This document shows, one piece after another, positions 11,220-22,839 of a stretch of 64,000 bases of DNA (positions are counted from its first letter, which is position 1; each line of letters starts with the position of its first letter). The DNA comes from Macrocystis pyrifera (lineage: Eukaryota; Sar; Phaeophyceae; Laminariales; Laminariaceae), in NCBI GenBank assembly GCA_031763025.1, contig JASSKH010000006.1:1895048-1959047 (forward strand), read 5' to 3'. The position numbers were made by a program, and so were the translations under genes. Under the pieces are notes generated by a model. The model did not search any database. It was not told the DNA's origin and saw only the letters and a list, made by a program, of their open reading frames with translations.

Positions 11220-11530
11220 AATAACTATTTATCTTGTTTAGTTGTTTGCCAGACAACTACCCACTAGTTGTCTGCAAACAACTATTTAATAGTTGCACAC
11301 GATTCTGAACCAGTAGTTGTCTGCAGGCAACTAGTTGCCTACGATTCTGGACGAACAGTTGTCTGCAGGCAACTAGTTGCGCACGATTCTTAACCAATAG
11401 TTGTCTGCAGGCAACTAGTTGCGTACGATCCTGAACCAGTAGTTGTCAATACACAACCGTCCTACGTAGTTGCCCGGGTAATTGTCAAGAATAGAGCAAG
11501 AGTTGCCCGGGTAGTTGTCAAAAATAGAAC
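11220..11530. repeat. 42-bp minisatellite, block A
   Basis: About four full units plus degenerate edges. Each unit has a near-palindrome AGTTGTCTGCAGGCAACT, then AGTTGCGCACGATTCTG. Period 42 equals 14 codons, so all frames stay open across units. The edge shifts to TAGTTGCCCGGGTAATTGTC variants. Confidence 0.8.
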
Positions 11531-12204
11531 AATCGGGGTCCGTTGGCTGACGCATGTGTGTGCCAGCTGGCGTGCACACGTGTGCACATATGTATATGTG
11601 CGCACAGGGGCTAGCCGGCAACTTCGACTCAGTGGACCTGACCGAGGAGGACGACAGCGAGGAGCGTCTATAGAATACAGCCAGGGAGCACGGTGGCACG
11701 AAAAGGGTGCTGGGGCCGGGTTGGGATGTAATGTAGATACGTTCCAGCCGCATTTCGAGCTCGATGTTATTTAGAGATCGGTAGTGACAAGGATAAGGAT
11801 AAGGACTTATGTTTATGTTGTCCTCATTGTACGTGCCACGTGCTAACGAGAGTACCTGTTTCGTGTTTTGTATTTTGCTTCGCTGTGTGTTTGGCAACGA
11901 TGGCAAAAGCAAGCATCAGCGTCATTCTGGAATTAGTGTGGATGTTGTCCGGGAGATCGATCCTGCGTAGCAGGGGGGTCGTGGCCATCAACCCAGTTGG
12001 ACGTGATGCATACATCAAACAGCAGCACTGAGCTACACGTCGACCTTTGAACTGTCAGGTTTGCGCGCGGAATGATAATGTGTGCGTCCGGCCTTTCTAC
12101 ACCTGGCATGCATGCGTCTGCCGCCTGTCCTGCACAAATACGACCACACACTACCACTAATGCTGTTTCTTGCGTCTTCATTTTTCACAACTAAAGTAAA
12201 CTTA

Positions 12205-12580
12205 GATAGTTGTTCGGCGGCCAACTACCCGCTAGTTGTCTGCAAACAACTAGTTGCACACGATTCTGAACCAATAGTTGTCTGCAGGCAACTAGTTGCG
12301 CACGATTCTGAACCAATAGTTGTCTGCAGGCAACTAGTTGCGCACGATTCTGAACCAATAGTTGTCTGCAGGCAACTAGTTGCACACGATTCTGAACCAT
12401 AGTTGTCTGCAGGCAACTAGTTGCGCACGATTCTGGACGAATAGTTGTCTGCAGGCAACTAGTTGCACACGATCCTGGACCAATACCTCGTAGTTCTCGG
12501 CAGGCAACTAAGTACACACAATTCTAGACGAATAGTTATCTGGCAAACAACTACCAACTAACATAGTTGTACCGGGTAAA
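12205..12580. repeat. 42-bp minisatellite, block B
   Basis: Seven to eight units of the same repeat in the same orientation as block A, 0.7 kb further on. Several units are nearly identical. The left edge (CAACTACCCGCTAGTTGTC) resembles that of block A, so the two may come from a segmental duplication. The open frames here (14-residue repeats on both strands) are by-products. Confidence 0.85.
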
Positions 12581-12650
12581 GTTGACCCAAATCAGTTGAA
12601 AGCTAGTGATAGACAGAGTAGACAAAGTCAAGTATATACCCTGGGCAGGT

Positions 12651-13561
12651 GGGTGCTCCTTGCTGCCATGCCGAGCGGCACAGCAGCCGAACGGCCGCGG
12701 CAGCAGACCGCAACAGACGCAGGCAGCCAGTAGTCAGTGGTTGGTGCCAGCCACAGACCACCATGGATGCCTTGCTGGAGCTGGGGAAACGTTTTCTCCC
12801 GCCGACCAGTAATGTCCTGCGTTGTTTCTTTGACGCAGCTCCAGATCGCGGCAAACCTGCCAGCACCGGATTCACCCTGCCGCAGGACCGCATGTGTGCC
12901 CACAGCCTCGGAATTGCCGGCTCGAAAAGTGCCCGAGCCATCCGCTTGAAGCCGTTGAAATTACCAAGAAAAGGACACCTGGAAAACGCGAAGTCCGAAC
13001 GTGTTGCTGAACAGGCCGAAAAGGACAACAGCAGTGTTTTTTTTTTCCAATCTAGAGGATTCCGGACATGTTTTCGAAACCGGAATAGAACATGTCCGGA
13101 ATCCTCTAGATTGGAAGAACGGAAGAGCCCACTACTGTTGTTGTTGTTCTTTTCCGCGCGTTCAGCAACACGCGTGAACGCTTTTCCAGGTGTTTTGTCT
13201 TGGTTGGTATTTTCGATAGGTTCGGGCGGAGGGCTCGGGCACCTGTTGGAGCCGGCGCTTCCGAGGTTGTGGGCACACATGCGGTCCTGCCGCAGGGTGA
13301 TTCGGCTATGGCAAGTATTGCACTTCCTTTTGAGCGCGCCTGGGGGTTTGCCGTGACCCAGAGCTGCGGCAAAGGAACCGCGCGGAACGAACACTGGTCG
13401 GCGGCAGAGAACGTTTCTCCATCTCCCGGAAGGCATCCATGGTGGTCTGTTGCTGGCGCCAGCCACTGACTGCTGGCTGCCGGCTGCCCATGTCTGGTGC
13501 GGTCTGCGGCCGCTGCGGCTGCTGGGTTGCTCGGCATGGCAGCACGCAGCACCCAAATAAC
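12651..13561. mobile_element. Foldback structure: ~420-470 bp inverted arms around a 26-bp perfect hairpin
   Basis: The left arm (12,651-13,072) and right arm (13,089-13,561) are inverted copies, roughly three quarters identical by eye. Shared blocks include CTGCCATGCCGAGC, CAGACCACCATGGATGCCTT, CTGCCGCAGGACCGCATGTG and TGTTGCTGAAC. The centre is a perfect 26-bp stem (13,047-13,072 with 13,089-13,114) and a 16-nt loop. Both strands have frames of 235-325 codons, but those are mirror images of each other. A foldback transposon or an inverted duplication of an exon are both possible; no target duplication found. Confidence 0.6.
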
Positions 13562-13640
13562 ATAAATAGGGGGGTTCCATACAGATAATGATGCGCTTTT
13601 CTCGCGGGGATAGGGGTCATCTGTCCAGTGTTGCGCGTTT
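13551..13640 (+). repeat. ~80-bp duplicated block, copy 1
   Basis: CAAATAACATAAATAGGG, ACAGATAATGATGCG and GGGGATAGGGGTCATCTGTC. Repeated at 14,238-14,320. Confidence 0.65.
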
Positions 13641-14084
13641 TGCGATCACGATGTAATCGTGACATAGCGATATATACTAATCGTGATCGCGAAAAAATCT
13701 CCCCCGATCACGATATATTTGAAACGCAAAAACGCCTCCGAACCCCTCTGTAAACACTTCAGGAGCAACATTACCAACATTTTGTTCCCTGTTTGGTCTT
13801 CGCGCTGACAACATGGAGCCCATCTTCAATCCAATGTTCATCAAATACTGGCATCTCCTGAACATTATTACTCCGGACGCTGTTTTTCGATTTTTTTCAG
13901 GCTCAAGTTTTTATTTTGACGGTCGCCTCGAGGACCACTTACTGCCCGAGTTTCGCGATTTTTTTGTACGTTTGACATGACTCGCGATGAAAAAAAATCA
14001 AAAAGACGATGTTATATAGAGTGCCTGCGCAAAAGAAAAAATATTACGAATAATGCTGTTCTATTCCCCAGTTACTAACGACTA

Positions 14085-14245
14085 TTCAAAACGGGTTTCA
14101 GCTAAAATCAGGTACCAGGTATACCTGGGCATTTTTCGGCCAAGATCAGTTACATACTAAAAATACCTGCAGAACACACGCCAGGAGCCCTGCTATTGGC
14201 CAGGCTGACATCGTACCTGATTTTGCCTCGAAAATGCCCCAAATA
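14085..14245 (+). repeat. Repeat R5, copy 2
   Basis: CAGGTACCAGGTATACCTGG, GCCAAGATCAGTTACATACT, GCAGAACACACGCC, and an inverted GTACCTGATTTTGCC block at the right. Confidence 0.45.
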
Positions 14246-14320
14246 ACATAAATAGGGATTTATATACAGATAATGAGGCGTTTTTTCTACCGGGGATAGG
14301 GGTCATTTGTCTAGACATGG
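14238..14320 (+). repeat. ~80-bp duplicated block, copy 2
   Basis: CAAATAACATAAATAGGG, ACAGATAATGAGGCG and GGGGATAGGGGTCATTTGTC, about 600 bp after copy 1. Confidence 0.65.
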
Positions 14321-14719
14321 AGATTTGCCTTTGACATACAGACAGCTTGACATTGACATGCCTCATGGCTCCTGACATCTTCGGTGGTGCTGCTGCTTCT
14401 GCTGCTGTGGTGCTGTGCGTATTGTGTTCGCCGTGGTCACAGGCTATATCTTAGACTCTCTGATATAAGGTGTAAGTCTAGTTGACAGGTAGCAAGCAGT
14501 ATGCAATCCGTACTTGGGGTGGTTCATACCGTACCCAGCAGGTCGCAGAAAAGAATACGTATGGAGCGACAGAACTGATGTCTGTAGGAAAGGAGATGTT
14601 TGATTGCGTGACCGCGCTTGTCGTCCCTATTATTCGTATGAATGGTTATCACGAAAGAACCCTGTACGTATACTGCTGTAATTTTATTTTATACCTGGTA
14701 CCTGTGGTGTATATTTTTT

Positions 14720-14930
14720 TTCCCTCCCATTTATTTTTATCTTCGCCCTTTTCTCTGTTCTTGCTATTATGTATTAATATTATAGTCGTAACTCAGAGCC
14801 AGGGTCACAAAACAGGCTCTTCTCCCTCCTCCCCACTGCGATTGCAGTTCTTGCCTATTAATTGTATTTTTATCGCGCGAAGACTGTTCAGCCCTTTCTT
14901 GCCTTGTCGACTCCCATCGAATTGAAGTGT
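14720..14930 (+). repeat. Repeat R6, copy 3
   Basis: GTAACTCAGAGCCAGGGTCA, CAAAACAGGCTCTTCTCCCT and CAGCCCTTTCTTGCCTTG, matching copy 1 across about 200 bp. Confidence 0.6.
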
Positions 14931-15923
14931 GCGCACACCCCGACTACCCGTACTGCTGATTGCTGACACCCCGTGTGTATGTACCAAGTACGTACAGCAG
15001 TGCAGCAGTAGATTATCATGTACCAGGTTCCAGGCGTCGGTACAGCCAGCCACACGAGTACATGAGCACGAAGTCTAGTAGCTGCCCATTATCGTGGTGT
15101 TTACGATTCGGCCTCAGCTTCGACAGCCCTCCCTCCACCCGCCGATCGCCGTGCACTATTGCTGCTGCCTCACCTGAAGTATTGGTGATTTCAGCTGTCA
15201 GCTTGGTCCTTTCCTTTCTTACCCGAACTTTACTACAGCAGTGTTGACGTTAATCTCAAGAGCACAACAGGCAATGACCTGGTACAGCGTGTTTGCCTGA
15301 GTTCTGTGCTTGGTTGTACTACTACTTTCAGTATGGACAACCCCTCAGTTTTGCATTGGGCAGACTGAGCACCAACATTGTCGAGCTAGCGAACGAGGGC
15401 AGAGAGGGAGAAAAGCTTTACCCGGACCGAATCGGTGGCGAAGTGGTCGCGAGAGGGGCGGGCAGCGTACGAGGCTGAGACAAGCGCTGTTGTTCGATTT
15501 TTTTTTTACCGGCGCAAGGTGTTCCAACCAGGCAGGAAATAATTGCATCAGAGGGGACGGGGATTTTTATTTTATTTTTCAAATTTTAGTGTCCATTCAA
15601 TTTTCACTTGTTTTTACGGTGCGGTGCCATGTGCTGTGCTTTCTCCTTGCTAGATATCAAAATAAGAAAATATGTCTGTACGTACATGCATGCGGCATCC
15701 GGGCTGTTTGGCTGGATGGAGCATGGAGCTCTTGGCATCTGCGAGTCGCCTGTTGGCACCTAATTGTTCAGACCATCTGTTCCCTTCCATTCTTCCTCTT
15801 GAGCGAACATGGCGGCTTTCCTCTTGAGCGAGCATGGCGGGCGGGACCGCCCGCTGCGCGGAACGCCTCGCCTACGATGCGAGGATTGACAGCAGACACA
15901 AAAGGTGACGCCTGTGAAGTTAA

Positions 15924-16012
15924 CCCCTCTAGTAATGCAGTCCCGGTTTGGGGACAAACCACTCTAATTTCAAGTGGTTTGTCCCCAAAATTGCAGCACT
16001 AAAAAGGGTCAA
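15924..16012. repeat. M2 palindromic repeat, copy 3
   Basis: TGCAGTCCCGGTTTGGGGAC and GTTTGTCCCCAAAATTGCAG around CAAACCACTCTAATTTCAAG. Abuts an M3-like stretch at 16,014. Confidence 0.7.
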
Positions 16013-16440
16013 CAAATCGGGCAGATCACGATCTATCTGTAGATCATGTAGGTCATGTACAAGCAGATCCCAACCTTGCCATTGTGAAAACTGTGCAGGG
16101 TTGGAACGGCAGGACAGATTCGACCGAACATATACATGCTGGATCATGCAGACTTCAACCGCTCCCACCGGGGGGCAACACGAACTTCTTCTTTTTTTTT
16201 TATCTTCCGGCGGTAAAAATAGAGCTTAAGGTCACCATACTTCGACGTTCAAAATTCATGTCGTGTGTCAATTTAACGCATAGTTCCGGTTGCAACATCA
16301 GAATAGTCTGCTGTTGCTCCTGGGGCTAGGGCACGTTGATCCGACCTGACCCCCCCGAGAGGGGCAGGTGCGGTGGAGATACTGCTGTAGCAGAGCATCC
16401 AGACCAGGAAGAAGGTATTTACCCTGAAAAGACCAGATAT

Positions 16441-16527
16441 GTTGACCCTTTCAGAACCGCAGTCCCGTTTTGGGGACGAAACACTTGGCATTAGACTGAT
16501 TTGTCCCCCAAACCAGGACTGCAGTCC
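16441..16527. repeat. M2 palindromic repeat, copy 4
   Basis: CCGCAGTCCCGTTTTGGGGA and TGTCCCCCAAACCAGGACTG. Confidence 0.7.
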
Positions 16528-16537
16528 TAAGGTTATA

Positions 16538-16646
16538 AACCCTTTCGGGACTGTCCCTCCCGTTTTAGGGGAAAAACTGCTTGAGAGAGAGTTTTATTAA
16601 AATAGCGGTTTGTGCCCCGAAGCGGGACTGCAGCTCTAAAAAGGGT
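16538..16646. repeat. M2 palindromic repeat, copy 5
   Basis: Directly follows copy 4. CCCTTTCGGGACTG at the left and CGGGACTGCAGCTCTAAAAA at the right, with a longer loop. Confidence 0.65.
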
Positions 16647-17258
16647 TGGGAGGAGATCAGCGATTTGTCGAAGGTGTACGAAATATGTCAGTAGATGGGT
16701 CGCTATTAGGCTTGTTTGATATTGTAGGCCTCCGACAGATGGCAAACAGGCTGACTGAAGCGTGAGACATTGTGTCGGACGACCTACTAATAGGGCACTA
16801 GACAGCAGAGGCGGGGAGGGGACACTCTTGCTCCGTCCCCGTTTCATGGAAACGCCATGCCATATTTTTAGAAATCGCGAAACTTCAACGTGATCGGCGC
16901 CTGAGAGGGACTGTGAATCGGAGCGAAATTTCGGAAACCTTCACGTACGAACGATTGAAGTTTTGTATCATCGTCTTCGGGTTTCGGCCGACTAATCGAT
17001 ATTCTTTCGATAAATCGGCCGGCCTGATTTATCGTCAAATTCAAGGGAGCAACGCGAGCCGGGCAGCTAGACGGGCTCCCCTGTCTTGAAGGCTGGGTCA
17101 ATAAAGCTGCTGGTAATAGGCATCATGCGTGCACCAGAAGATCATAATCGCTAGAACTAACGGTATGATCGACGGTGTCATTGGCCCCGCCGGTTCCCAA
17201 ACTAAGCTAAACGTAACTTGTTGTATCTGGATTTGGTGATGTTTCTTGTTGCGGTCGA

Positions 17259-17978
17259 TTGGCTGCCAAAACCTCTCCGTTAGTTGGCTACTATAGGTCG
17301 ATGGCTGATGTTTTTCTTCTTTCGGATAAGATTGATAGTGATGATAACATGCCCCCTCAATTTTTTTTCATGTGTCCGTTGGATGGAGACCCTGTGGGCG
17401 ACGTGGTTCTGACACTTCAAGCCGTCGGCTATCATAGTAATATTCTGTTTTACGAGATCGGCTATACTGCTGCTGCCGTGTCTAATTGCCGCCGTCTCAG
17501 ATGTTGTGCGTTCTACAATGAAGTTTCCCCTTTTGTTTCCCACCACCCAAGGAGTGATAGCATGGTTCCGATTCTGGTGCCAAGTAGCCTTCCTCCGAAA
17601 AATGTGCGGCGCATATGGCGGACACAGCTGCTGCGGTTTGGCATTGTGCGGCGTGTGATAACATCCCCACTGCCCGACAGACATGACCTGGTGGTCAGTA
17701 GGACGTGGCTGGCCTTGCCGTCCCTCCCGTCTATGACCACAACACCATCCTGCCATTTTCGTACGGGGTGCTTTTTGCCCATTTTCATGAAATTGTGGGC
17801 ACGATTCGGGAACCGATTGCTTGAGATTTGCACAGTAAATTTTCAGCAGTGGTACGTAAACGAGGTAAATTTAATATCACATAGCATCACCGGCCGACGC
17901 TGCTGCTGCTGCTGTTGCTGCTGGCTTAATTTCGCACTAATACGGTCGATGGATGGGTGGGTAGGTGATGGTCGATAA
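17259..17978 (+). CDS. Open frame of 239 codons, status unclear
   Basis: Longest plus-strand frame in 17-18 kb; product begins MAAKTSPLVGYYRSMADVF and ends in a Cys run from a CTG repeat. Two minus-strand frames of 106 and 158 codons overlap it, and a second plus frame near 17,705-17,830 (PPVYDHNTILPFSYGVLFAH) looks at least as protein-like. A decayed coding element or a real exon is possible; no family recognised. Confidence 0.2.
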   Translation: MAAKTSPLVGYYRSMADVFLLSDKIDSDDNMPPQFFFMCPLDGDPVGDVVLTLQAVGYHSNILFYEIGYTAAAVSNCRRLRCCAFYNEVSPFVSHHPRSDSMVPILVPSSLPPKNVRRIWRTQLLRFGIVRRVITSPLPDRHDLVVSRTWLALPSLPSMTTTPSCHFRTGCFLPIFMKLWARFGNRLLEICTVNFQQWYVNEVNLISHSITGRRCCCCCCCWLNFALIRSMDGWVGDGR

Positions 17979-18289
17979 AAAGCCCACTGACTTGTGTTTT
18001 TCTTTTTCCTATTTTTTTGCCTGTTGTGTTTCTGTTTTTTTCTTCAACTTTTGGTTCACAACTTGCCCACAAAAGTATTTGTGTGCACTCGCTAAATAGC
18101 TCGCTCGCGAACGGTTCGTCCGCCATGTTGTCCACCCTTACGCGCGTACCCCTCTGCCCTTGCGTACCGCTGGTCCCGGCGTATGCATTGCCCGGGGTTT
18201 CGTCGCGTCTTGACAGCAGGCGGGAATTCAGTGGGGGATAAGCGCGGCGTGGGACCTCTTTAACCCGTCCACGGAAGACTTCGTGCTGT

Positions 18290-18815
18290 TGGATCCGGGA
18301 ACTCCTTGCTTCTGATGGAAAACTGTCAACCTTCGGGCTATACTTGAATCGTTGCTTGTGATGGTGTCTGTCAAGAAACGGTTGATCGATGGCTCGGGCG
18401 ATGCCTTTGTTTGCAGCATGAGTAGTGTAGTGATTTTCCATGTCGGCGGAAGGATTTCTGCTGTTCGACTCCGGGTACATCCTTGCTTCTGATGGCTGTC
18501 TATCTGTCAAGCTTGGCGCGGTTGGACCTGGACACTGCTTGCTCCTGATGCCTTGTTCCTGGGGGCGTGATTTTCGGGCGGTCGGAATGCTATATTCTGA
18601 TGACATGTATCAGGGTTTGGACTACTGGACCTGGGGACTGATTGCGTCTGATTTGTCATCTGCCGAGCTTCGGGCTCTTGGAGCCTTAGCGACTACTACA
18701 TCAGTAGCATTTTGATGGCATCGGTCAAGCTTCGGGCTATTTGGCCGGGAGATTTAGTTATTTTGATTGGCCGCCTGTCAAGATTCGGGCAATTGGTCCC
18801 GGGGGCCTCCTTGAG
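18290..18815 (+). repeat. Degenerate ~50-bp repeat (TGTCAAGCTTCGGGC / GGACCTGG)
   Basis: Recurrent CTGTCAAGCTTCGGGCTATT-like and CCTTGCTTCTGATGGCTGTC-like pieces at about 18,300, 18,335, 18,460, 18,510, 18,620, 18,670, 18,725 and 18,775. The antisense 226-codon frame at 17,926-18,606 overlaps it and is probably incidental. Confidence 0.45.
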
Positions 18816-18847
18816 TTATCATACGGAGAGCGGTGAGGAAGGGGGGA

Positions 18848-18865
18848 GGGGGGTGTACTCGATAT

Positions 18866-18901
<36 letters not shown>
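18848..18901 (-). repeat. C-tail remnant: GATATCGAGTACACCCCCC and a 35-nt homopolymer
   Basis: On the minus strand, C35 (18,867-18,901) precedes GATATCGAGTACACCCC. It matches the S1 tail junction without an S1 body beside it. A similar orphan junction lies at 26,955-26,985 (GCTATCGAGTACACCCCCC, plus strand). Confidence 0.5.
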
Positions 18902-18903
<2 letters not shown>

Positions 18904-20048
18904 AATGAGCTGCTTCCTTTCGTAGCTCCATGATCTTGGATGTTTTTGATTGGCGGTAAAAATCCATGGTCGACCGGTGGCGTCATCCAAGGGCCGTGAC
19001 ATCATTATTTTATTATTGTTGAAACACCGCGGGTGCCGTGCAGTGTTGGTGTCGGGTCTTTGATAGCCCCCCCCCCCCCGAAGTACGTCTTTGATTGTAT
19101 GATCGCGCCTGTATACTGAGGATCATATACATGTATCTGCTTATGGCGTGTGCGTCCCCGGGGGGGGCGGGGGTCGGGTGGGGTGATGCAGCGGCGCTCG
19201 ATACTTCGAGCGTCCATTTTTTTCGATTTTTGGTTTTTCAGTTCAAGGTTAGTTGACGCTTTTGGAGACGGCGGTGGCAGCTACATTCGCTTGAGCAGAC
19301 CGCCGATGACTGACAGCAGTAGTAGTAGTTGCATCAAACGTCACAAATATCACGCAGGCACGGGTATGTACTGTTGTAGCGGTGCACGATGATTGTGCTA
19401 GTTCCCATTGCGCCCCCCTCCGCTGTAAGCCCTGCTGCCGATATATCGATAACTATATAGGTTTTGTCGATGTGTTGTAAAGTCCGTAGTCTGATAAATA
19501 GATAACATCGTAACTCGATTACACGTATGTATCGATTGATCCGGCCTTCACGAGTAGATTACAGTGTATTGTAGAGGTGGGTGAACACCATTTAGATGAT
19601 TTTTTTCTGATGGAGGGCAGCAGCAGTACACAGGAGTAGCGGCAGCAGTGCCCTCGGTTCTCAATGGGCGCTTGGCGGTGGGTACGTGTAGCGCATGTAC
19701 CACCACTATTATCGTTTATATTAGCGTAGAAGTAGAGAAGAAAAAGAAATTAACGGCTTCATGATGCTACGTATATGATCCATCTCTTGGTAATTGACGG
19801 TCTGAATCTAAAAAACGGCGTGGACTTTGGCCTTGGGTGCGGAAAATGTGCAAAAATAAGACATTGCCTCGTAATTGCTTCGTTTCAGTATGAGATCGAT
19901 TTTTGGCGAAGTGCATCGCCTGATATCCAACATGCGCAGGTCAGATATTGTTTTTTTTGTAGCGACAAATTATTCAGACACGGTTCCAGGCACTCCAAAA
20001 AGAAAAAAAAACGTATCTTCCTATGGGAACGCCTGCCCGTTACAGACC

Positions 20049-20645
20049 GAACGTTCTACAGGTTGGTTCAAGATAAACGTGTGTGTGAACTTGGTACCGT
20101 CGGTAAGCATGGTGCCGCGTTCGGTCAACACGATAGCGCGTTTGGTCCGTACCTTCGGTAAACATGATACTACATTCTCTTCACACGATAACGCGTTCGG
20201 TATAAATGAGCGTGTGCAGTTGATACCTTCGGTAAACATGAGCCACATTTAGTACACACGATCGAACGTTCGGTATGTGAACTTGGTACCTTCGGTAATG
20301 TTGCCGCATTCGGTAAACACGGTAGCGCGTTCGGTCCTTACCTTCGGAAATAAACAGGATTCTACTTTCGGTACTCATGAAAACACGTTCGGTAAACGTT
20401 CGTGTGAACTTTGTACCTTCGGTATGAGCCACATTCGGTACGCATAATAGCGCGTTCGGTCGGTACCTTTAGTAAACATACTACCTGCAGTTGGCATGGG
20501 CACATGACAACGCCCTGTAAACGTGCACGTAAACTAGGTACCTTCGGTACATGACCGCACGTTCGGTCCGTACCTTCGGTATACATGTAGCTACAAGTAC
20601 CAAACGTTCGGTAGCACGTTCGGTAATCTTGACGAGTTCGGAAAA
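20049..20645 (+). repeat. TTCGGTA-rich irregular array
   Basis: About twenty TTCGGT hexamers, in alternating contexts GTACCTTCGGTAAACATGA and GCGCGTTCGGTCCGTACC, spaced 15-30 bp. Overlapping frames are repeat artefacts. An M1 copy follows at 20,707. Confidence 0.7.
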
Positions 20646-20706
20646 ATAAATGCGCGCTTGCTGTTGGTCCTCGCTGCGAAAGACCCGTAACTACAGCAGT
20701 ATACAC

Positions 20707-20815
20707 TAGTACAGGGGACCATCGTAAACAGGACCTACGGTAGACACAAAAACCTATAGATTTACCTATTTTTTCCACCAATATTTGGTCCTATTTACTA
20801 TGGTCCCCCGTAATA
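20707..20815. mobile_element. M1 element, copy 2
   Basis: ACAGGGGACCATCGTAAACAGG at the left and CTATGGTCCCCCGTAATA at the right, with the family's A/T-rich centre (ACCTATAGATTTACCTATT). Confidence 0.75.
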
Positions 20816-21157
20816 GTACGAGGTATCTGGTAGACTGTACACGTACGACCTGATTTCACTTGATACAACGTTGGCATTGCTTGTACCAGTAGTTAGTTGA
20901 AGCACTTTTTTTCAACCCACAAAATATTTATGAGGTAGCACTTTGACTTGACTATCTGACGTCAATTATCGACCCCGATTTCTTCACCCCGACCATCGCG
21001 AATCTTGACACGCTGCCGCCGTTTCCGGCTCAATACCATACCGCACCGTACTAATATTACTGTACCGTACACCAGCCCAGCACTGTGTACGTAGTGGTCC
21101 TTCCTCTCCCCCTCCCTCCCTCCCTCATATATATCTACTGTATACAGACTCCTACGA

Positions 21158-21275
21158 ACATTACGCGGGAACATAGCAATAGTAATCAGAACCGAATGTG
21201 ATATGAAAACATCGGGCAGAACATGGTTTCTGGGTCCAAAGTGGGTCCTAATTACTACATATGCCCACCCGGAAT
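21158..21275 (+). repeat. Repeat R4, copy 1
   Basis: Block ending ACTACATATGCCCACCCG, preceded by GGGTCCAAAGTGGGTCC. Shared with 23,977-24,079. Confidence 0.55.
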
Positions 21276-21815
21276 TAAACACATTTTTCCAAGGGCGGCG
21301 TGAAATACTGGTGGAAGGTACTTGTACTCGGGGGGGTACCTGACCGGGTGCGTTTAGTGGCGTACCCCGGTGGTGCCCCAGAAAATAGGCGTATAACTCA
21401 GAGTGCAGGTACTCCCGAGCATGCCCTAATATCCACACCCCCTGCGCCTTTCTCATTCATTCACATACTATGTACACGCGATTAAAAATCCTTTTGCTAC
21501 GAACTACTGCTGTACCGCGAAAAGTAAGGGACCCAACTCTCGACGGCAAAAAAAAAAGTATTTTGCGGAAGTAAATATATACCCCCAAAATCTGAAAAAC
21601 GAAAAAAAAAGGGTGCATGTCTCTCAACAGGGGGATAATAGCTATCATGCTTACAGGCACCCTCACACCAATCCCACCGTTGGCGAGTGACACAAGACAC
21701 AAACCACAAGGCACGAGACACGAAAACACCCTCCCGCAGCAACACCTTCCGTTCCCGCACCCCACTCAGCGCATCACAGCCGGCGGCGGGGCGACGGACC
21801 CCGGACCTATCGCCA

Positions 21816-22208
21816 TTACAAGGAATCCGTAGCGTCCATCGTACAACCATCGGAGATATCTCGCGGCCAGCAAGGCTTGCCGCCTTGGTCCGGCCCCCGC
21901 GCCGAAGCCCCCGCTCCCCCACAATCCGCCACCGCCTCCTCCCGCCCGAAAACCGTGGGTGCCCCGCTTAGAGCACCTGACCCACTACCGCCACCGCCTG
22001 CGCCGCAGTCACCACCCCGCTGCCCGCCGAAAATCGAGGGTGTCCTGTTCACAGCGCCCAACCTGCTACCGCAGCCGCCACCACTAGCATTACTGCTGCC
22101 GCCGCTGGCACCGCCGCCGCCACCGGTTGTCTGCAACGATTTCCAACGTGCTACCACGGCCCACTCACTGCCCCCACCACCATCTCCATGAACTCCCTCC
22201 GATGTCAC
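21816..22208 (-). CDS. Gly-rich open frame in a GC-rich island, status unclear
   Basis: 131 codons including stop. The peptide contains a twofold internal repeat of Gly-rich segments (RTPSIFGGQRGGDCG and APTVFGREEAVADCG). The opposite strand gives a Pro-rich frame at 21,877-22,191. The GC-rich stretch 21.65-22.56 kb stands out from AT-richer flanks, so one of them may be an exon. Confidence 0.2.
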   Translation of the reverse strand: MTSEGVHGDGGGGSEWAVVARWKSLQTTGGGGGASGGSSNASGGGCGSRLGAVNRTPSIFGGQRGGDCGAGGGGSGSGALSGAPTVFGREEAVADCGGAGASARGPDQGGKPCWPRDISDGCTMDATDSL

Positions 22209-22839
22209 GAGCGATGGTAGGAGGTCGCCGGACGAAGCGAAACGCGCACCCGCAACTGCACCCGTAGCAGCAGCAGCTGCTGCTGTAGCTGCGGCAGCTG
22301 CGGCAGCAGAAAGGGCGGGCGGGTAATTTTCCTCTTCGGGGTGTTGCGTTCGCGATCCCGCCGCGTCTAATTTCGCCGCCCCTGACTCGATTCGCCAAGG
22401 TTGTGGCTCTCCCGCCGCGTACTTTCGGAGCCCCTGGGTGCATCAAAAGCGCGGTGGAAGGCGTTTCGTATTTTCTTCCTCCTTGTTCAGTTTAAACAAC
22501 GGCTATTGCGCTATTGGCGTCACAGCGGCGCGGAGGCGGGGCGGGGCTGCCCACGAGTGCACTCCCTTCGAGTACTGCACGAAAACCTACCGGACACATA
22601 TTTCACCTTTACGTACGTATAGATATGAACAGGGGGGAGACATCTACTGTAGTTTTCGTAGTTTTCGCCTGTTGAAACATAGTTTGACGCTTTTGCTCTT
22701 TGTGTGGTCTGGACTTCCTGTTATTTTATCGTGTTTTCGGTTGTTCACAGTCATCCTACGCCTTGTCGAATGGCAAACTACGTAATAACATGATAATATC
22801 AGTAGCACGATACGAAAGAACGATCGCAATCGCCGCATC

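Noticed and set aside
11220-12580. CRISPR-like array
   Set aside because: Units are directly tandem with no unique spacers and the genome is eukaryotic; it is a minisatellite.
12603-13580. 325-codon minus frame and 235-codon plus frame as genes
   Set aside because: They are opposite readings of the foldback arms; similarity between arms explains both.
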